From positions 81,772-145,771 of the forward strand of contig NZ_SSSQ01000010.1 of NCBI RefSeq assembly GCF_009469765.1: a stretch of DNA of 64,000 nucleotides, given 5' to 3'. Shown here in pieces: positions 9,057 to 18,456 of this stretch. The position numbers and the translations under genes are program-made. Within the stretch, counting starts at the first letter, position 1. Every line of letters begins with the position of its first letter. The notes under the pieces are model-generated. The model was not told the DNA's origin and did no database searches. It was given only the letters and a program-made list of their open reading frames with translations. Source of the stretch: Dechloromonas hortensis (GTDB lineage Bacteria; Pseudomonadota; Gammaproteobacteria; Burkholderiales; Rhodocyclaceae).

Positions 9057-9523
9057 ACCGTACCGTCCTCGACCTCTGGGTCGGCTTTTTTGTCGCATTG
9101 GGTATCGCAGCTTTGTTGTTTTTGGCACTCAAGGTGGGCAACCTCTCGTCTGCGCACATGTCTGAGACTTACGTGCTGCAGGCCAAGTTTGATAACATCG
9201 GCGGGTTAAAAGTGCGCGGTCCGGTGAAGAGCGCTGGTGTCGTGGTCGGCCGGATTGCCGAGATCAAGTTTGACCCGGTGAGCTACGAGGCGGTGGTGAC
9301 CCTGAATGTCGACGGTCGTTACCAGTTCCCGAAAGATACTTTCGCATCGATTTATACGGCGGGCTTGCTTGGTGAGCAATATGTCGGCCTTGACGTTGGG
9401 GGCGACGAAAAAATGTTGAAGGCCGGCGACACGATTGCCAAGACGCAATCTGCCGTCGTTCTCGAGAAAATGATCAGCCAGTTTCTTTTCAGCAAGGCAG
9501 CGGACGGACAGGATAAAAAATGA
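9053..9523 (+). CDS. mlaD: MlaD, MCE-domain substrate-binding subunit
   Basis: A 156-residue protein with an N-terminal membrane anchor (about 7-27, WVGFFVALGIAALLFL) and a single MCE domain (about 38-120, including FDNIGGLKVRGPVKSAGV). MlaD forms a periplasmic hexameric ring that passes phospholipid between MlaE and MlaC. The short hydrophobic C-terminal end agrees with the family. It overlaps both neighbours by 4 nt. Confidence 0.96.
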   Translation: MNRTVLDLWVGFFVALGIAALLFLALKVGNLSSAHMSETYVLQAKFDNIGGLKVRGPVKSAGVVVGRIAEIKFDPVSYEAVVTLNVDGRYQFPKDTFASIYTAGLLGEQYVGLDVGGDEKMLKAGDTIAKTQSAVVLEKMISQFLFSKAADGQDKK

Positions 9524-10245
9524 CGTTGAAGCAAGGGGCTTGGGTGATGCGGGCATGCAGCAAATGGCTGGTTGGAGGAGGCGTGTTGCTGGCGTGTGCG
9601 GGCAGTGTTTTGGCCGAGGGCAATCCGCGTGACCCTTACGAGGGCTTCAATCGCAGCATGTTCGCAGTCAACGAAGTGGTGGATAAATATGCCGCCAAGC
9701 CGGTTGCCCAGGTTTATGACCACGTTGCTCCGCTGCCGGTAAAGGCAGGGTTTGGCAACTTCTTTGGCAATGTCGGCGATCTGTGGATTGGTGCAAATAG
9801 CGCACTGCAGGGTAAGTTCGCTGATGCGGGAGTCGATGTCGGACGTTTGTTGATCAATTCGACAGTGGGCATTTTCGGATTGTTCGATGTGGCCAGCGAA
9901 TTGGGGCTGGAGAAGCATGAAGAGGATTTTGGCCAGACCATGGCGGTGTGGGGCGTCGGTGATGGCGGCTACCTGTTCTGGCCGGTAATCGGTCCCCGTA
10001 CCGCGCGCGATACCGCTGGCTGGGCTATTGATTCCTATGTCGATCCGGTATGGCGCGTGCGCCCAATTTCGACGCGCAACAGCATGGTTGCTCTGCGTTT
10101 CGTCGATATTCGCGCCAGCCTGTTGCCGGCCGACAAGGTGGTCGAGGAAGCGGCGCTCGACAAGTATGCCTATATTCGCGATGCTTACTTGCAGCGTCGC
10201 CGTAACCAGATTTTTGATGGCCGCCCGCCGCGGCTTGAAGATTGA
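9520..10245 (+). CDS. mlaA: MlaA (VacJ), outer-membrane lipoprotein of the Mla pathway
   Basis: A 241-residue lipoprotein that removes phospholipid from the outer leaflet of the outer membrane and hands it to MlaC. The signal peptide ends in a VLLAC lipobox. The conserved start of the mature domain (NPRDPYEGFNRSMF) and the later DFGQTMAVWGVGDGGYL and GPRTARDT segments are diagnostic. The start may be the ATG at 9520 (overlap with mlaD) or the ATG at 9547. In enterobacteria mlaA is unlinked; here it lies between mlaD and mlaC. Confidence 0.95.
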   Translation: MTLKQGAWVMRACSKWLVGGGVLLACAGSVLAEGNPRDPYEGFNRSMFAVNEVVDKYAAKPVAQVYDHVAPLPVKAGFGNFFGNVGDLWIGANSALQGKFADAGVDVGRLLINSTVGIFGLFDVASELGLEKHEEDFGQTMAVWGVGDGGYLFWPVIGPRTARDTAGWAIDSYVDPVWRVRPISTRNSMVALRFVDIRASLLPADKVVEEAALDKYAYIRDAYLQRRRNQIFDGRPPRLED

Positions 10246-10256
10246 TTGTTGGGAAA

Positions 10257-10886
10257 ATGATGATTAAACAGTTCTTTGCCGTTGTTTTTGCGGGTTCGCT
10301 GATTGCTTCTGCGCACGCACAGGAAGCGCCGGATGCCTTGGTGCAGCAGGTGACCGAGGAGGTGCTGGAGATTGTTCGCAAGGACAAGGATATCCAGGGC
10401 GGCAGCACGCAGAAGGTGATCGACCTGGTCGACAAGAAGGTGTTGCCGCATTTCAATTTTCCGCACATGACCGCGCTGGCCATGGGTAAGGACTGGAAAA
10501 AGGCGACGCCGCCACAGCAGCAAGCCTTGACGCATGAGTTCAAGACCTTGCTGGTTCGTACCTATGCCAATGCCTTGACCGGCTACAAGAACCAGAAGAT
10601 CGTCTATAAGCCATTCAAGATGAATGCTGGCGAGACCGATGTGCTGGTGCGGACCGAAGTGCTGCAACCGGGGAGCAAGCCGGTGCAACTGGATTACAGT
10701 CTGGAAAAGCTGGATGGCGGCTGGAAGGTTTACGACGTCGTGGTGGCCGGTATTAGTTTGGTTACCAATTATCGCGACCAGTTTGGCCAGGAGGTGCGTA
10801 ACGGCGGGGTTGATGGTTTGATCGCCTCGATCAGCGCCAAGAACAAGTCGCTGGAAGCAAATCTCGCCAAGGCAGAAAAAAAATGA
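10257..10886 (+). CDS. mlaC: MlaC, periplasmic phospholipid shuttle
   Basis: About 209 residues from the tandem ATGs at 10257/10260; a TTG at 10242 would overlap mlaA but is less likely. A cleavable signal peptide ends SAHA-QEAP. The mature domain has the MlaC pattern, including LVDKKVLPHFNFPHMTALAM and DVVVAGISLVTNYRDQF. The protein carries phospholipid between the outer-membrane MlaA complex and the inner-membrane MlaFEDB complex. It overlaps mlaB by 4 nt. Confidence 0.95.
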   Translation: MMIKQFFAVVFAGSLIASAHAQEAPDALVQQVTEEVLEIVRKDKDIQGGSTQKVIDLVDKKVLPHFNFPHMTALAMGKDWKKATPPQQQALTHEFKTLLVRTYANALTGYKNQKIVYKPFKMNAGETDVLVRTEVLQPGSKPVQLDYSLEKLDGGWKVYDVVVAGISLVTNYRDQFGQEVRNGGVDGLIASISAKNKSLEANLAKAEKK

Positions 10887-11164
10887 TCGAACAGGTGGCC
10901 GGGCACCTTCTTGTCAAGGTGCCCCTTGTCATGGCCAATGCGCGCGGCCTGCTTGAAGCAGGCCGTTCTGCTTTAATGGCAGGCGAGCAGGTCTTTGATT
11001 TTTCCGAAGTCAGCGAGGCTGACTCTTCAGCCATTGCCGTGATGCTCGGCTGGTTGCGATCGGCCGAAGCCGCGCGGTCGACCGTCAAATTTGCCCATAT
11101 TCCGGCGGGCGTGCGTTCGCTGGCCGAGTTGTACGGCGTTTCGGAGTTGCTGCCCCTCGCTTGA
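10883..11164 (+). CDS. mlaB: MlaB, STAS-domain subunit of the Mla transporter
   Basis: A 93-residue cytoplasmic STAS-domain protein. The fold is marked by FDFSEVSEADSSAIAVMLGWL, the region that in MlaB contains the conserved STAS serine/threonine near the helix that touches MlaF. MlaB stabilises and activates the ATPase. The gene starts at an ATGA overlap with mlaC and ends 16 nt before the ABC exporter ATPase. Confidence 0.93.
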   Translation: MIEQVAGHLLVKVPLVMANARGLLEAGRSALMAGEQVFDFSEVSEADSSAIAVMLGWLRSAEAARSTVKFAHIPAGVRSLAELYGVSELLPLA

Positions 11165-11180
11165 GGTGCCATTCATCGCA

Positions 11181-11900
11181 ATGGTCGCTGCCGTTTCCAT
11201 TATTGATGTCGTCAAGCATTTCGGTTCGCTGAAAGCACTGGCCGGTGTTTCCCTGGAGATCGAGCAAGGGGGGTTTTTCGGGTTGCTCGGCCCGAATGGC
11301 GCTGGCAAGACGACGCTGATTTCCTCGCTGGCCGGCTTGCTGCGCCCGGATTCCGGTTCCCTGAAAGTCATGGGGCACGATGTCGTCAAGGATTTTCGCG
11401 AGGCGCGCCGTTTGCTCGGCGTGGTGCCGCAGGAACTGGTCTTTGATCCCTTCTTCAATGTGCGGGAGACGCTACGCATTCAGTCCGGCTATTTCGGTAT
11501 TCGCAAGAATGATGACTGGATTGACGAGATTCTCGAAAACCTCGACTTGACCAGCAAGGCCGAGGTCAATATGCGTCGCCTGTCCGGCGGGATGAAGCGA
11601 CGGGTGCTGGTTGCCCAGGCGTTGGTCCATAAGCCGCCGGTGATCGTGCTGGATGAGCCGACGGCCGGCGTCGATGTCGAATTGCGACAGGGCTTGTGGC
11701 AGTTTGTCCGCCGCCTGAACGGTGAAGGGCATACCATCATTTTGACGACGCATTATCTCGAGGAGGCCGAGGCCTTGTGCGGTCGGATCGCCCTGATGAA
11801 GCAGGGCCGCGTCATCGCACTTGATACCACGGCCAACCTGATGGCCGCCCATCCCGGCGGTACGCTGGAAGATGTCTTTGTGCGGACGATGAACCAATGA
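11181..11900 (+). CDS. ABC exporter ATP-binding protein (YadG-like)
   Basis: A 239-residue ATPase of a two-gene ABC-2 exporter. Walker A is GPNGAGKTTLIS, the signature LSGGMKRRVLVAQA and Walker B VIVLDEPTAGVD, with an H-loop in ILTTHYLEEAE. The ATG at 11181 is preferred; a longer frame overlaps mlaB. It forms a TGATG-type overlap with the permease gene. The substrate is unknown; homologues of this pair are often found beside mla genes in betaproteobacteria, which suggests an envelope role (inference). Confidence 0.9.
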   Translation: MVAAVSIIDVVKHFGSLKALAGVSLEIEQGGFFGLLGPNGAGKTTLISSLAGLLRPDSGSLKVMGHDVVKDFREARRLLGVVPQELVFDPFFNVRETLRIQSGYFGIRKNDDWIDEILENLDLTSKAEVNMRRLSGGMKRRVLVAQALVHKPPVIVLDEPTAGVDVELRQGLWQFVRRLNGEGHTIILTTHYLEEAEALCGRIALMKQGRVIALDTTANLMAAHPGGTLEDVFVRTMNQ

Positions 11901-12649
11901 TCGGTTTCTGGACGCTCTTCTATAAGGAATTGCTGCGTTTCTGGAAGGTGGCCTTCCAGACCGTCGGCGCGCCGGTGCTGACAGCGCTGCTCTACCTGCT
12001 GATTTTCGGTCACGTGCTCGACGAACACGTGCAGGTGCACGGCGTGCGTTATACGACCTTTCTGGTGCCGGGGCTGGTGATGATGCAGGTTTTGCAAAAT
12101 GCCTTTGCCAATTCGTCATCGAGCCTGATTCAGGCCAAGATTACCGGCTCGATCATTTTCGTGCTGTTGCCGCCGATTCCCTACAGTGCCTTTTTTGCCG
12201 CCTACGTTTTGGCGGCAGTAGCGCGCGGCTTGATGGTGGGGCTTGGTGTGTTGCTGGCGACAGTCTGGTTTACCGAGCTCAAAATTGTTGCGCCGCTCTG
12301 GATTTTCGCCTTTGCATTGTTCGGTGGCGGACTGTTTGCGGCGCTGGGCATGATTGCCGGAATCTGGTCAGAGAAATTCGACCAGTTGGCAGCTTTCCAG
12401 AACTTTTTGATCATGCCGCTGACTATGCTCTCTGGCGTCTTCTATTCGATTTACACGCTGCCCGAATTTTGGCAGCGCCTGTCGCATTACAATCCCGTTT
12501 TTTACATGATTGATGGCTTCCGCTATGGCTTTTTCGGTGTCTCGGATGTGGCACCCGAGATCAGCCTGACGGTTGTTGTCGCCTGCTTCGCTGTCGTCTT
12601 TGCGCTGACTCTGAGTCTGCTCAAGCGGGGCTGGAAACTAAGAGCTTAA
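11897..12649 (+). CDS. ABC-2 type exporter permease (YadH-like)
   Basis: A 250-residue membrane permease with about six hydrophobic segments. The ABC-2 family signature region lies near FQNFLIMPLTMLSGVFYSIYTLPEFW. It starts within the stop codon of the ATPase gene and ends just 2 nt before ibaG, so the exporter is embedded in the mla-murA operon. It pairs with the ATPase just upstream. Substrate not identifiable from sequence. Confidence 0.9.
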   Translation: MIGFWTLFYKELLRFWKVAFQTVGAPVLTALLYLLIFGHVLDEHVQVHGVRYTTFLVPGLVMMQVLQNAFANSSSSLIQAKITGSIIFVLLPPIPYSAFFAAYVLAAVARGLMVGLGVLLATVWFTELKIVAPLWIFAFALFGGGLFAALGMIAGIWSEKFDQLAAFQNFLIMPLTMLSGVFYSIYTLPEFWQRLSHYNPVFYMIDGFRYGFFGVSDVAPEISLTVVVACFAVVFALTLSLLKRGWKLRA

Positions 12650-12651
12650 AC

Positions 12652-14143
<1,492 letters not shown>

Positions 14144-14181
14144 GCCTGGCCGCAGGCATGTCGCTTCTGCGGCATGCCTTA

Positions 14182-14212
14182 GGGCTGGGTGACCGGCCCC
14201 GTTGTTGTTTTA
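14182..14212 (+). terminator. Rho-independent terminator after murA
   Basis: GGGCTGG (14182-14188) pairs with CCGGCCC (14193-14199) across a GTGA loop, with one G-T pair, followed by the T-rich GTTGTTGTTTTAT. A second small hairpin (14150-14173) precedes it. It would end the mlaF-to-murA operon. Confidence 0.7.
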
Positions 14213-14279
14213 TAAATGTTGTTTATTCGTTGATTTGGTCGCCTTTTGGTGTGGGGTGGTGGTAATTCCAAAAAATACT

Positions 14280-14308
14280 TTGCATTAATCGGAATCGAGG
14301 TCCATACT
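14280..14308 (+). promoter_or_regulatory. Candidate promoter of the cold-shock gene
   Basis: TTGCAT (14280-14285) and CATACT (14303-14308) are separated by 17 nt. Both boxes match sigma70 consensus only moderately. Transcription from here would give a leader of roughly 150 nt. Confidence 0.35.
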
Positions 14309-14468
14309 CTGAACTTCGGGATTTCCAGGCAGTGTTTTGTGCCTACGCCGTACCCTGCTAGTAGCTTCTAGCTGCCAGCTTTTCGGTTTGCCAGCTCCTC
14401 GGTCTTGATCTCGTATTTCCCGGACAATTTATTGTCCACCTGTATATTTTTTACCAAGGATGCTAAAA
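14309..14468 (+). promoter_or_regulatory. Long 5' leader of the cold-shock gene
   Basis: This roughly 160-nt gene-free segment precedes the csp start. It contains small hairpins, GCTAG/CTAGC (about 14358-14373) and GGACAA-TTTA-TTGTCC (14422-14437), the latter 18 nt before the ribosome binding site AAGGA (14456-14460). Long structured leaders are typical of cspA-type mRNAs, where they act as temperature-responsive elements. Function here is inferred. Confidence 0.45.
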
Positions 14469-14675
14469 ATGGCAAATGGTACCGTTAAGTGGTTCAACGA
14501 CGCTAAAGGCTTCGGCTTCATCTCCCCGTCTGAAGGCGGCGAAGACCTGTTCGCTCACTTCTCCGCAATTCAAGGCAATGGTTTCAAGACCCTGGCCGAG
14601 AACCAAAAGGTGACCTTCGATATCGTCACCGGCCCGAAGGGCAAGCAAGCTGCCAACATTCGCCCGGTTGAATAA
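14469..14675 (+). CDS. CspA-family cold-shock protein
   Basis: A 68-residue single cold-shock domain. RNP1 (KGFGFI) and RNP2 (DLFAHF) are both intact, and the N-terminus [12 protein letters not shown] is typical. I chose the ATG at 14469 over the in-frame ATG at 14460 because AAGGA lies 8 nt upstream of the former and overlaps the latter. It binds single-stranded RNA/DNA and acts as an RNA chaperone. It is monocistronic, with its own leader and a strong terminator. Confidence 0.96.
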   Translation: MANGTVKWFNDAKGFGFISPSEGGEDLFAHFSAIQGNGFKTLAENQKVTFDIVTGPKGKQAANIRPVE

Positions 14676-14700
14676 GCCAAGCGATAGCGCAAGCTGAAAG

Positions 14701-14724
14701 AAGCCCGGTTCGCCGGGCTTTTTT
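14701..14724 (+). terminator. Rho-independent terminator after the cold-shock gene
   Basis: AAGCCCGG (14701-14708) pairs perfectly with CCGGGCTT (14713-14720) across a TTCG tetraloop and runs into six Ts. This is a very stable, textbook terminator. Confidence 0.95.
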
Positions 14725-14986
14725 GCGTTTACGTGGCGCGGTTTTAGGTTGTACCTAGTGTGCTGGGGCCGGCTCATCAGGAGGCAGCAGTGCAGCGAGG
14801 AACTTTCATCGTCGCCGCCTTGGCACACCTGTGTCCTGGTGGCAGCGCCTTGCAGGCCCGGGCTTGCCGGGCCGCGTCCGCCGTTCTGGCTAAGTCTGAA
14901 AGAGGCGGGCCGGGGTGATGTTGGTCACCTTTGTCTCGGATTTCGCGCTTTGCTCGCCTCGTCACCTCGGCTATCTGTAGGGCTCT
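14725..14986. other. Gene-free spacer between the cold-shock gene and hisG
   Basis: No open frame here has coding character. A perfect 7-bp GC hairpin (GGCCCGG, 14855-14861, with CCGGGCC, 14867-14873) and a smaller one (GGTGA/TCACC, about 14913-14928) are present without T tracts. The hisG promoter should lie in the right part of this stretch, but I could not place a convincing -35/-10 pair. Confidence 0.5.
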
Positions 14987-15014
14987 GCTAAAATGGCGCT
15001 TTCGCCCTTTTAGC
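14987..15014 (+). promoter_or_regulatory. Inverted repeat just upstream of hisG
   Basis: GCTAAAATGGCG (14987-14998) and CGCCCTTTTAGC (15003-15014) form a 12-bp inverted repeat with one mismatch and a 4-nt loop, ending 10 nt before the GTG start of hisG. The left arm contains TAAAAT with an upstream TG, resembling an extended -10 box. It could be an operator or an mRNA hairpin near the ribosome binding site. Confidence 0.6.
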
Positions 15015-15024
15015 AAGAGCCCCC

Positions 15025-15669
15025 GTGACGACCATCACCATTGCCCTGTCCAAGGGCCGCATTTTTGACGAAACCCTGCCGCTGCTCGCAGCGGCGGGGA
15101 TCGTCCCGACCGAAAATCCGGAAACATCGCGCAAGCTGATCATCGAGACCAATCGTCCCGAAGTCCGCGTCGTCATCGTGCGCGCCACCGATGTGCCGAC
15201 TTACGTCCAGTACGGTGCGGCCGACCTCGGCGTCGCCGGCCGCGACGTGATGATCGAGCATGGGGGGGAGGGGCTCTATTCGCCGCTCGACCTGAATATC
15301 GCCAAGTGTCGGATGATGGTCGCCGTGCCGGAAGGTTTCGATTACCAGAACGCTGTGCGCCAGGGCGCTCGCCTCAAGGTGGCTTCCAAGTACATCAAGA
15401 CGGCGCGGGAGCATTTCGCCAGCAAGGGCGTCCATGTCGATTTGATCAAGCTCTACGGTTCGATGGAGCTGGCACCACTGGCCGGCCTGGCCGACGCCAT
15501 CGTCGACCTGGTATCGACCGGCGGCACATTGAAGGCCAACAAGCTGGTCGCGGTCGAGGACATCATGCCGATTTCCTCGCGGCTGGTCGTCAATCAGGCC
15601 TCGCTCAAGGTCAAGCGCGAAACCCTGCAACCGATTATCGACGCCTTTGCCCAGGCGGTGGAGAAGTAA
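15025..15669 (+). CDS. hisG: HisG, ATP phosphoribosyltransferase (short form)
   Basis: The first enzyme of histidine synthesis, joining ATP and PRPP. At 214 residues it is the short form lacking the regulatory C-terminal domain. Short HisG needs the HisZ partner, which is not in this window. Conserved segments include [17 protein letters not shown] at the N-terminus and [14 protein letters not shown], the PRPP-binding loop. GTG start at 15025. It is followed 4 nt later by hisD. Confidence 0.97.
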   Translation: MTTITIALSKGRIFDETLPLLAAAGIVPTENPETSRKLIIETNRPEVRVVIVRATDVPTYVQYGAADLGVAGRDVMIEHGGEGLYSPLDLNIAKCRMMVAVPEGFDYQNAVRQGARLKVASKYIKTAREHFASKGVHVDLIKLYGSMELAPLAGLADAIVDLVSTGGTLKANKLVAVEDIMPISSRLVVNQASLKVKRETLQPIIDAFAQAVEK

Positions 15670-15673
15670 GCCC

Positions 15674-16975
15674 ATGGTCGCCATCAAACGCCTTGCTACG
15701 GTAGACGCCGATTTCACGGCAAAAATGGACGCGCTGCTCGCTTTCGAGGCGGCGCAGGACGAAGGTATCGAGCGCACCGTGATCGGCATCCTGGCCGACG
15801 TCAAGGCGCGCGGCGATGCGGCAGTCGTCGAATACAGCAACAAGTTCGACCGTCTGACGGCCGGCGGCATGGCCGATCTGGAGTTGTCGAAAGCCGAGAT
15901 GCAGAAGGCTCTCGACAGTCTGCCGGCGGCACAGCGTCAGGCGCTGGAAGCGGCCGCCCAGCGCGTTCGCGTCTATCACGAGAAGCAGCGTCTGGAAGGC
16001 TGGTCTTACACCGAGGCCGATGGCACCATGCTTGGCCAGATGATCACCCCCCTCGACCGAGTCGGCCTCTACGTGCCGGGCGGCAAGGCGGCCTATCCGT
16101 CGTCGGTGCTGATGAACGCGATTCCGGCCAAGGTCGCCGGCGTCAAGGAACTGATCATGGTCGTTCCGACCCCGGGCGGCGAGCACAACGCGCTGGTCCT
16201 GGCGGCGGCCTGTCTGGCCGGCGTTGACCGTGTGTTCACTATCGGCGGCGCGCAGGCGGTGGGGGCGCTGGCTTACGGCACGCAAACCGTGCCGCAGGTC
16301 GACAAGATCGTCGGCCCCGGCAATGCCTATGTCGCCTGCGCCAAGCGCCGGGTTTTCGGCATCGTCGGTATCGACATGGTGGCAGGCCCCTCCGAGATTC
16401 TCGTCGTGACCGACGGTTCCGGCGACCCCGACTGGGTGGCGATGGACCTCTTCTCGCAGGCCGAGCACGACGAACTGGCGCAATCAATCCTGATCTGTAC
16501 CGATGCCGCCTATATCGAGCGCGTTCAGGCCAGCATCGAAAAACTGCTGCCGACCATGCCGCGCCGCGAAGTGATTGAAACCTCGCTGCGCAATCGCGGT
16601 GCCTTCATTTTGGTTCGTGACATGGAGGAGGCGGTCGCCATCGCCAACCGCGTCGCGCCGGAACACCTCGAACTGGCGCTGGCTGACCCGGACCCGTGGG
16701 TGGGTAAGATCCACCACGCCGGGGCCATCTTCATCGGCCACTACACCTCGGAATCGCTCGGCGACTACTGTGCCGGCCCGAACCACGTACTGCCGACCTC
16801 CGGCAGCGCACGCTTCTCGTCGCCGCTCGGCGTTTACGATTTCCAGAAGCGGACCAGCCTGATCAAGGTTTCGAAAGCCGGCGCCCAGACTCTAGGCCGG
16901 ATCGCCTCGACGCTGGCGCATGGTGAAGGTTTACCGGCGCACGCCAAGTCGGCTGAGTTCCGGCTGGAAGATTGA
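15674..16975 (+). CDS. hisD: HisD, histidinol dehydrogenase
   Basis: A 433-residue NAD-dependent zinc enzyme performing the last two steps of histidine synthesis (histidinol to histidine). The ATG at 15674 is 4 nt after hisG; the longer frame overlaps hisG and is unlikely. Family segments visible are [22 protein letters not shown], the GPGNAYV nucleotide site region and [10 protein letters not shown], which holds zinc/catalytic residues. A terminator follows about 50 nt after the stop. Confidence 0.97.
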   Translation: MVAIKRLATVDADFTAKMDALLAFEAAQDEGIERTVIGILADVKARGDAAVVEYSNKFDRLTAGGMADLELSKAEMQKALDSLPAAQRQALEAAAQRVRVYHEKQRLEGWSYTEADGTMLGQMITPLDRVGLYVPGGKAAYPSSVLMNAIPAKVAGVKELIMVVPTPGGEHNALVLAAACLAGVDRVFTIGGAQAVGALAYGTQTVPQVDKIVGPGNAYVACAKRRVFGIVGIDMVAGPSEILVVTDGSGDPDWVAMDLFSQAEHDELAQSILICTDAAYIERVQASIEKLLPTMPRREVIETSLRNRGAFILVRDMEEAVAIANRVAPEHLELALADPDPWVGKIHHAGAIFIGHYTSESLGDYCAGPNHVLPTSGSARFSSPLGVYDFQKRTSLIKVSKAGAQTLGRIASTLAHGEGLPAHAKSAEFRLED

Positions 16976-17000
16976 GTCGGAAATTGGCCGGGAAACGGCG

Positions 17001-17564
17001 TTGACCGCAGCGGTCACAGAAAGCCAAAGCCGCCCGGACCTCCGGGCGCTTTTTTTGGGCTTTTCCGCCGTCGGACTGTCTGGCTTCGGTGGCGTGCTGC
17101 CTTTCGCCCGCCGCATGCTGGTCGAACAAAAAGCCTGGATGACAGCCGAGGAGTTCAATGCCCAGCTCGGTCTCTGCCAGTTCCTGCCGGGGCCGAATGT
17201 GATCAACCTGGCCGTCGTCGTCGGCAAGCGCTATCAGGGCGTGGCCGGCGCCATCGTGGCACCGCTTGGCCTGCTGGCGGGGCCGTTCGCCATTGTCTTG
17301 CTGCTCGCAATGCTCTACGACCGCTACGGTAGCTTGCCGCTTGCCCAATCCATGCTGCGCGGCATTGCCGCCGTCGGTTGCGGCCTATTGTTCGCGATGG
17401 CCTGGCGGATGGGCATGGCGCTCAAGGACAAGCCCGTTTTCCTGCCGTTTACAGCGTTGACCGCAGCAGCCATTGCCGGCCTGCGCTGGCCGATGCCAGC
17501 CGTGATGATCGCCGGCCTGCTGCTGGCCGGTGGGGTTGCCTACTGGAAGTTGGGGCGGCGATGA
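17001..17564 (+). CDS. Short-chain chromate transporter (ChrA family), first half
   Basis: A 187-residue membrane protein, one half of a two-gene CHR transporter pair. The ChrA pattern FGFxxxGLSGFGG-type segment (GLSGFGGVLPF) and QFLPGPNVINLAVVVG are visible, with about five hydrophobic helices. The start is uncertain: TTG at 17001 has a weak GGGAAA upstream, while TTG at 17055 would place the start after the terminator at 17026-17056. It overlaps the partner gene by 4 nt. Export of chromate is known for some family members; the substrate here is unproven. Confidence 0.85.
   Translation: MTAAVTESQSRPDLRALFLGFSAVGLSGFGGVLPFARRMLVEQKAWMTAEEFNAQLGLCQFLPGPNVINLAVVVGKRYQGVAGAIVAPLGLLAGPFAIVLLLAMLYDRYGSLPLAQSMLRGIAAVGCGLLFAMAWRMGMALKDKPVFLPFTALTAAAIAGLRWPMPAVMIAGLLLAGGVAYWKLGRR
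17026..17056 (+). terminator. Rho-independent terminator after hisD, inside the chrA1 reading frame
   Basis: AAAGC (17026-17030) and GCCCGG (17032-17037) pair with CCGGGC (17042-17047) and GCTTT (17048-17052), with one bulged C and an ACCT loop, followed by seven Ts (17050-17056). It would stop transcripts coming from hisGD. Its sequence also encodes residues RPDLRALFL of the first chromate-transporter protein if that starts at 17001. Confidence 0.8.
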
Positions 17565-18082
17565 CCCTTGTCGTCGAACTCTTCCTCGAATTTGCGCTGC
17601 TTTCTTTCGTTGCTTTCGGCGGCGCCACGGCGCTGCTGCCGGAAATGCACCGGGTCGTGGTCGATAACCACCACTGGCTCGATGACACCACCTTTACCCA
17701 TCTCTATGCCATTGCCCAGGCGGCACCGGGGCCGAACGTGCTGGTCGTGACGCTGATCGGCTGGGAAATTGCCGGACTGCTCGGTGCGCTGGCCGCGACG
17801 CTGGCCATGTGTCTGCCGATGAGCGTATTGATTTACTTGTTGATCGACCGCTGGGAGAGTTTTGCTGGCCGGCGCTGGCAAAAGGCGATCAGCTTGGGGG
17901 TGGCACCGCTGGCGGTTGGCCTCGTTTTTTCCGGGGCGACGCTGATCGCGCAGGCTGCCGGCTTTGGCCCTGCCGCGTGGGGGCTGGTCGCGGTCAGCGT
18001 CGCGGTCAATTTGCGAACGAAACTGCACCCGCTGTGGCTGATCGGCGCCGGGGCGCTGATCGGACTGTTGGGCTGGGTCTAG
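17561..18082 (+). CDS. Short-chain chromate transporter (ChrA family), second half
   Basis: A 173-residue membrane protein, the partner of the preceding gene. It has the same CHR signatures in diverged form: AFGGATALLPEMH near the N-terminus and AQAAPGPNVLVVTLIG. Short CHR proteins usually work as heterodimers with opposite membrane topology. The ATG at 17561 overlaps the end of the first gene by 4 nt. It converges with the CZB gene, leaving 3 nt between them. Confidence 0.87.
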   Translation: MTLVVELFLEFALLSFVAFGGATALLPEMHRVVVDNHHWLDDTTFTHLYAIAQAAPGPNVLVVTLIGWEIAGLLGALAATLAMCLPMSVLIYLLIDRWESFAGRRWQKAISLGVAPLAVGLVFSGATLIAQAAGFGPAAWGLVAVSVAVNLRTKLHPLWLIGAGALIGLLGWV

Positions 18083-18085
18083 TGT

Positions 18086-18445
18086 TCAGGCCTGGCCGAT
18101 AGCGCTCTGGTGGGAGCGCAGTTCGTCGAGCAGGTTGGCGAGGCGGTGCGACTGATCGGCCAGTTCGGGCAGCATCAGGTCGGCGGAGTCTGCCATGCCG
18201 TTCACGCTGAGTTCGAGGATTTCGTTGGCGATGGCGTGGAAGCGCTTATGCACCGCGATCAGCCGCTGGAACTCGGGCTGCTCGGCGCCGGCGCCGGTCG
18301 CCGCGGCGAGGGCCTGGCCGAGGGTGCAGCTGCGATGGTCCGAAAGCGGCATGTCGGCATAGCTGCCCGCCGCGAAGGCAGTCATGAACTGCCTACGCCA
18401 GGTGTTGTGCAGGCGGATGGCTTCGTCAAAGTTGATATTCTGCAT
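18086..18445 (-). CDS. Stand-alone CZB (chemoreceptor zinc-binding) domain protein
   Basis: A 119-residue helical protein consisting only of a CZB domain. The four expected zinc ligands are present as His13, Cys40 (HRSCTLGQAL), His66 and His70 (HKRFH). CZB domains sense zinc or hypochlorous acid in chemoreceptors and diguanylate cyclases; a free-standing copy probably acts in trans on a signalling partner (inference). The ATG at 18445 lies 11 nt after the hisC stop, so the two are probably cotranscribed. Confidence 0.87.
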   Translation of the reverse strand: MQNINFDEAIRLHNTWRRQFMTAFAAGSYADMPLSDHRSCTLGQALAAATGAGAEQPEFQRLIAVHKRFHAIANEILELSVNGMADSADLMLPELADQSHRLANLLDELRSHQSAIGQA

Positions 18446-18456
18446 CGCGTGTTCCC

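Noticed and set aside
14855..14873. GC-rich perfect hairpin as a terminator
   Set aside because: No T tract follows on either strand, and a strong terminator already lies upstream.
14749..15016. Two overlapping small frames between the cold-shock gene and hisG
   Set aside because: No ribosome binding site, no family resemblance, and they span a terminator-promoter spacer.
15010..15870. Minus-strand open frame of 286 codons across hisG and the start of hisD
   Set aside because: Antisense shadow; no recognisable domain, and both plus-strand genes are certain.
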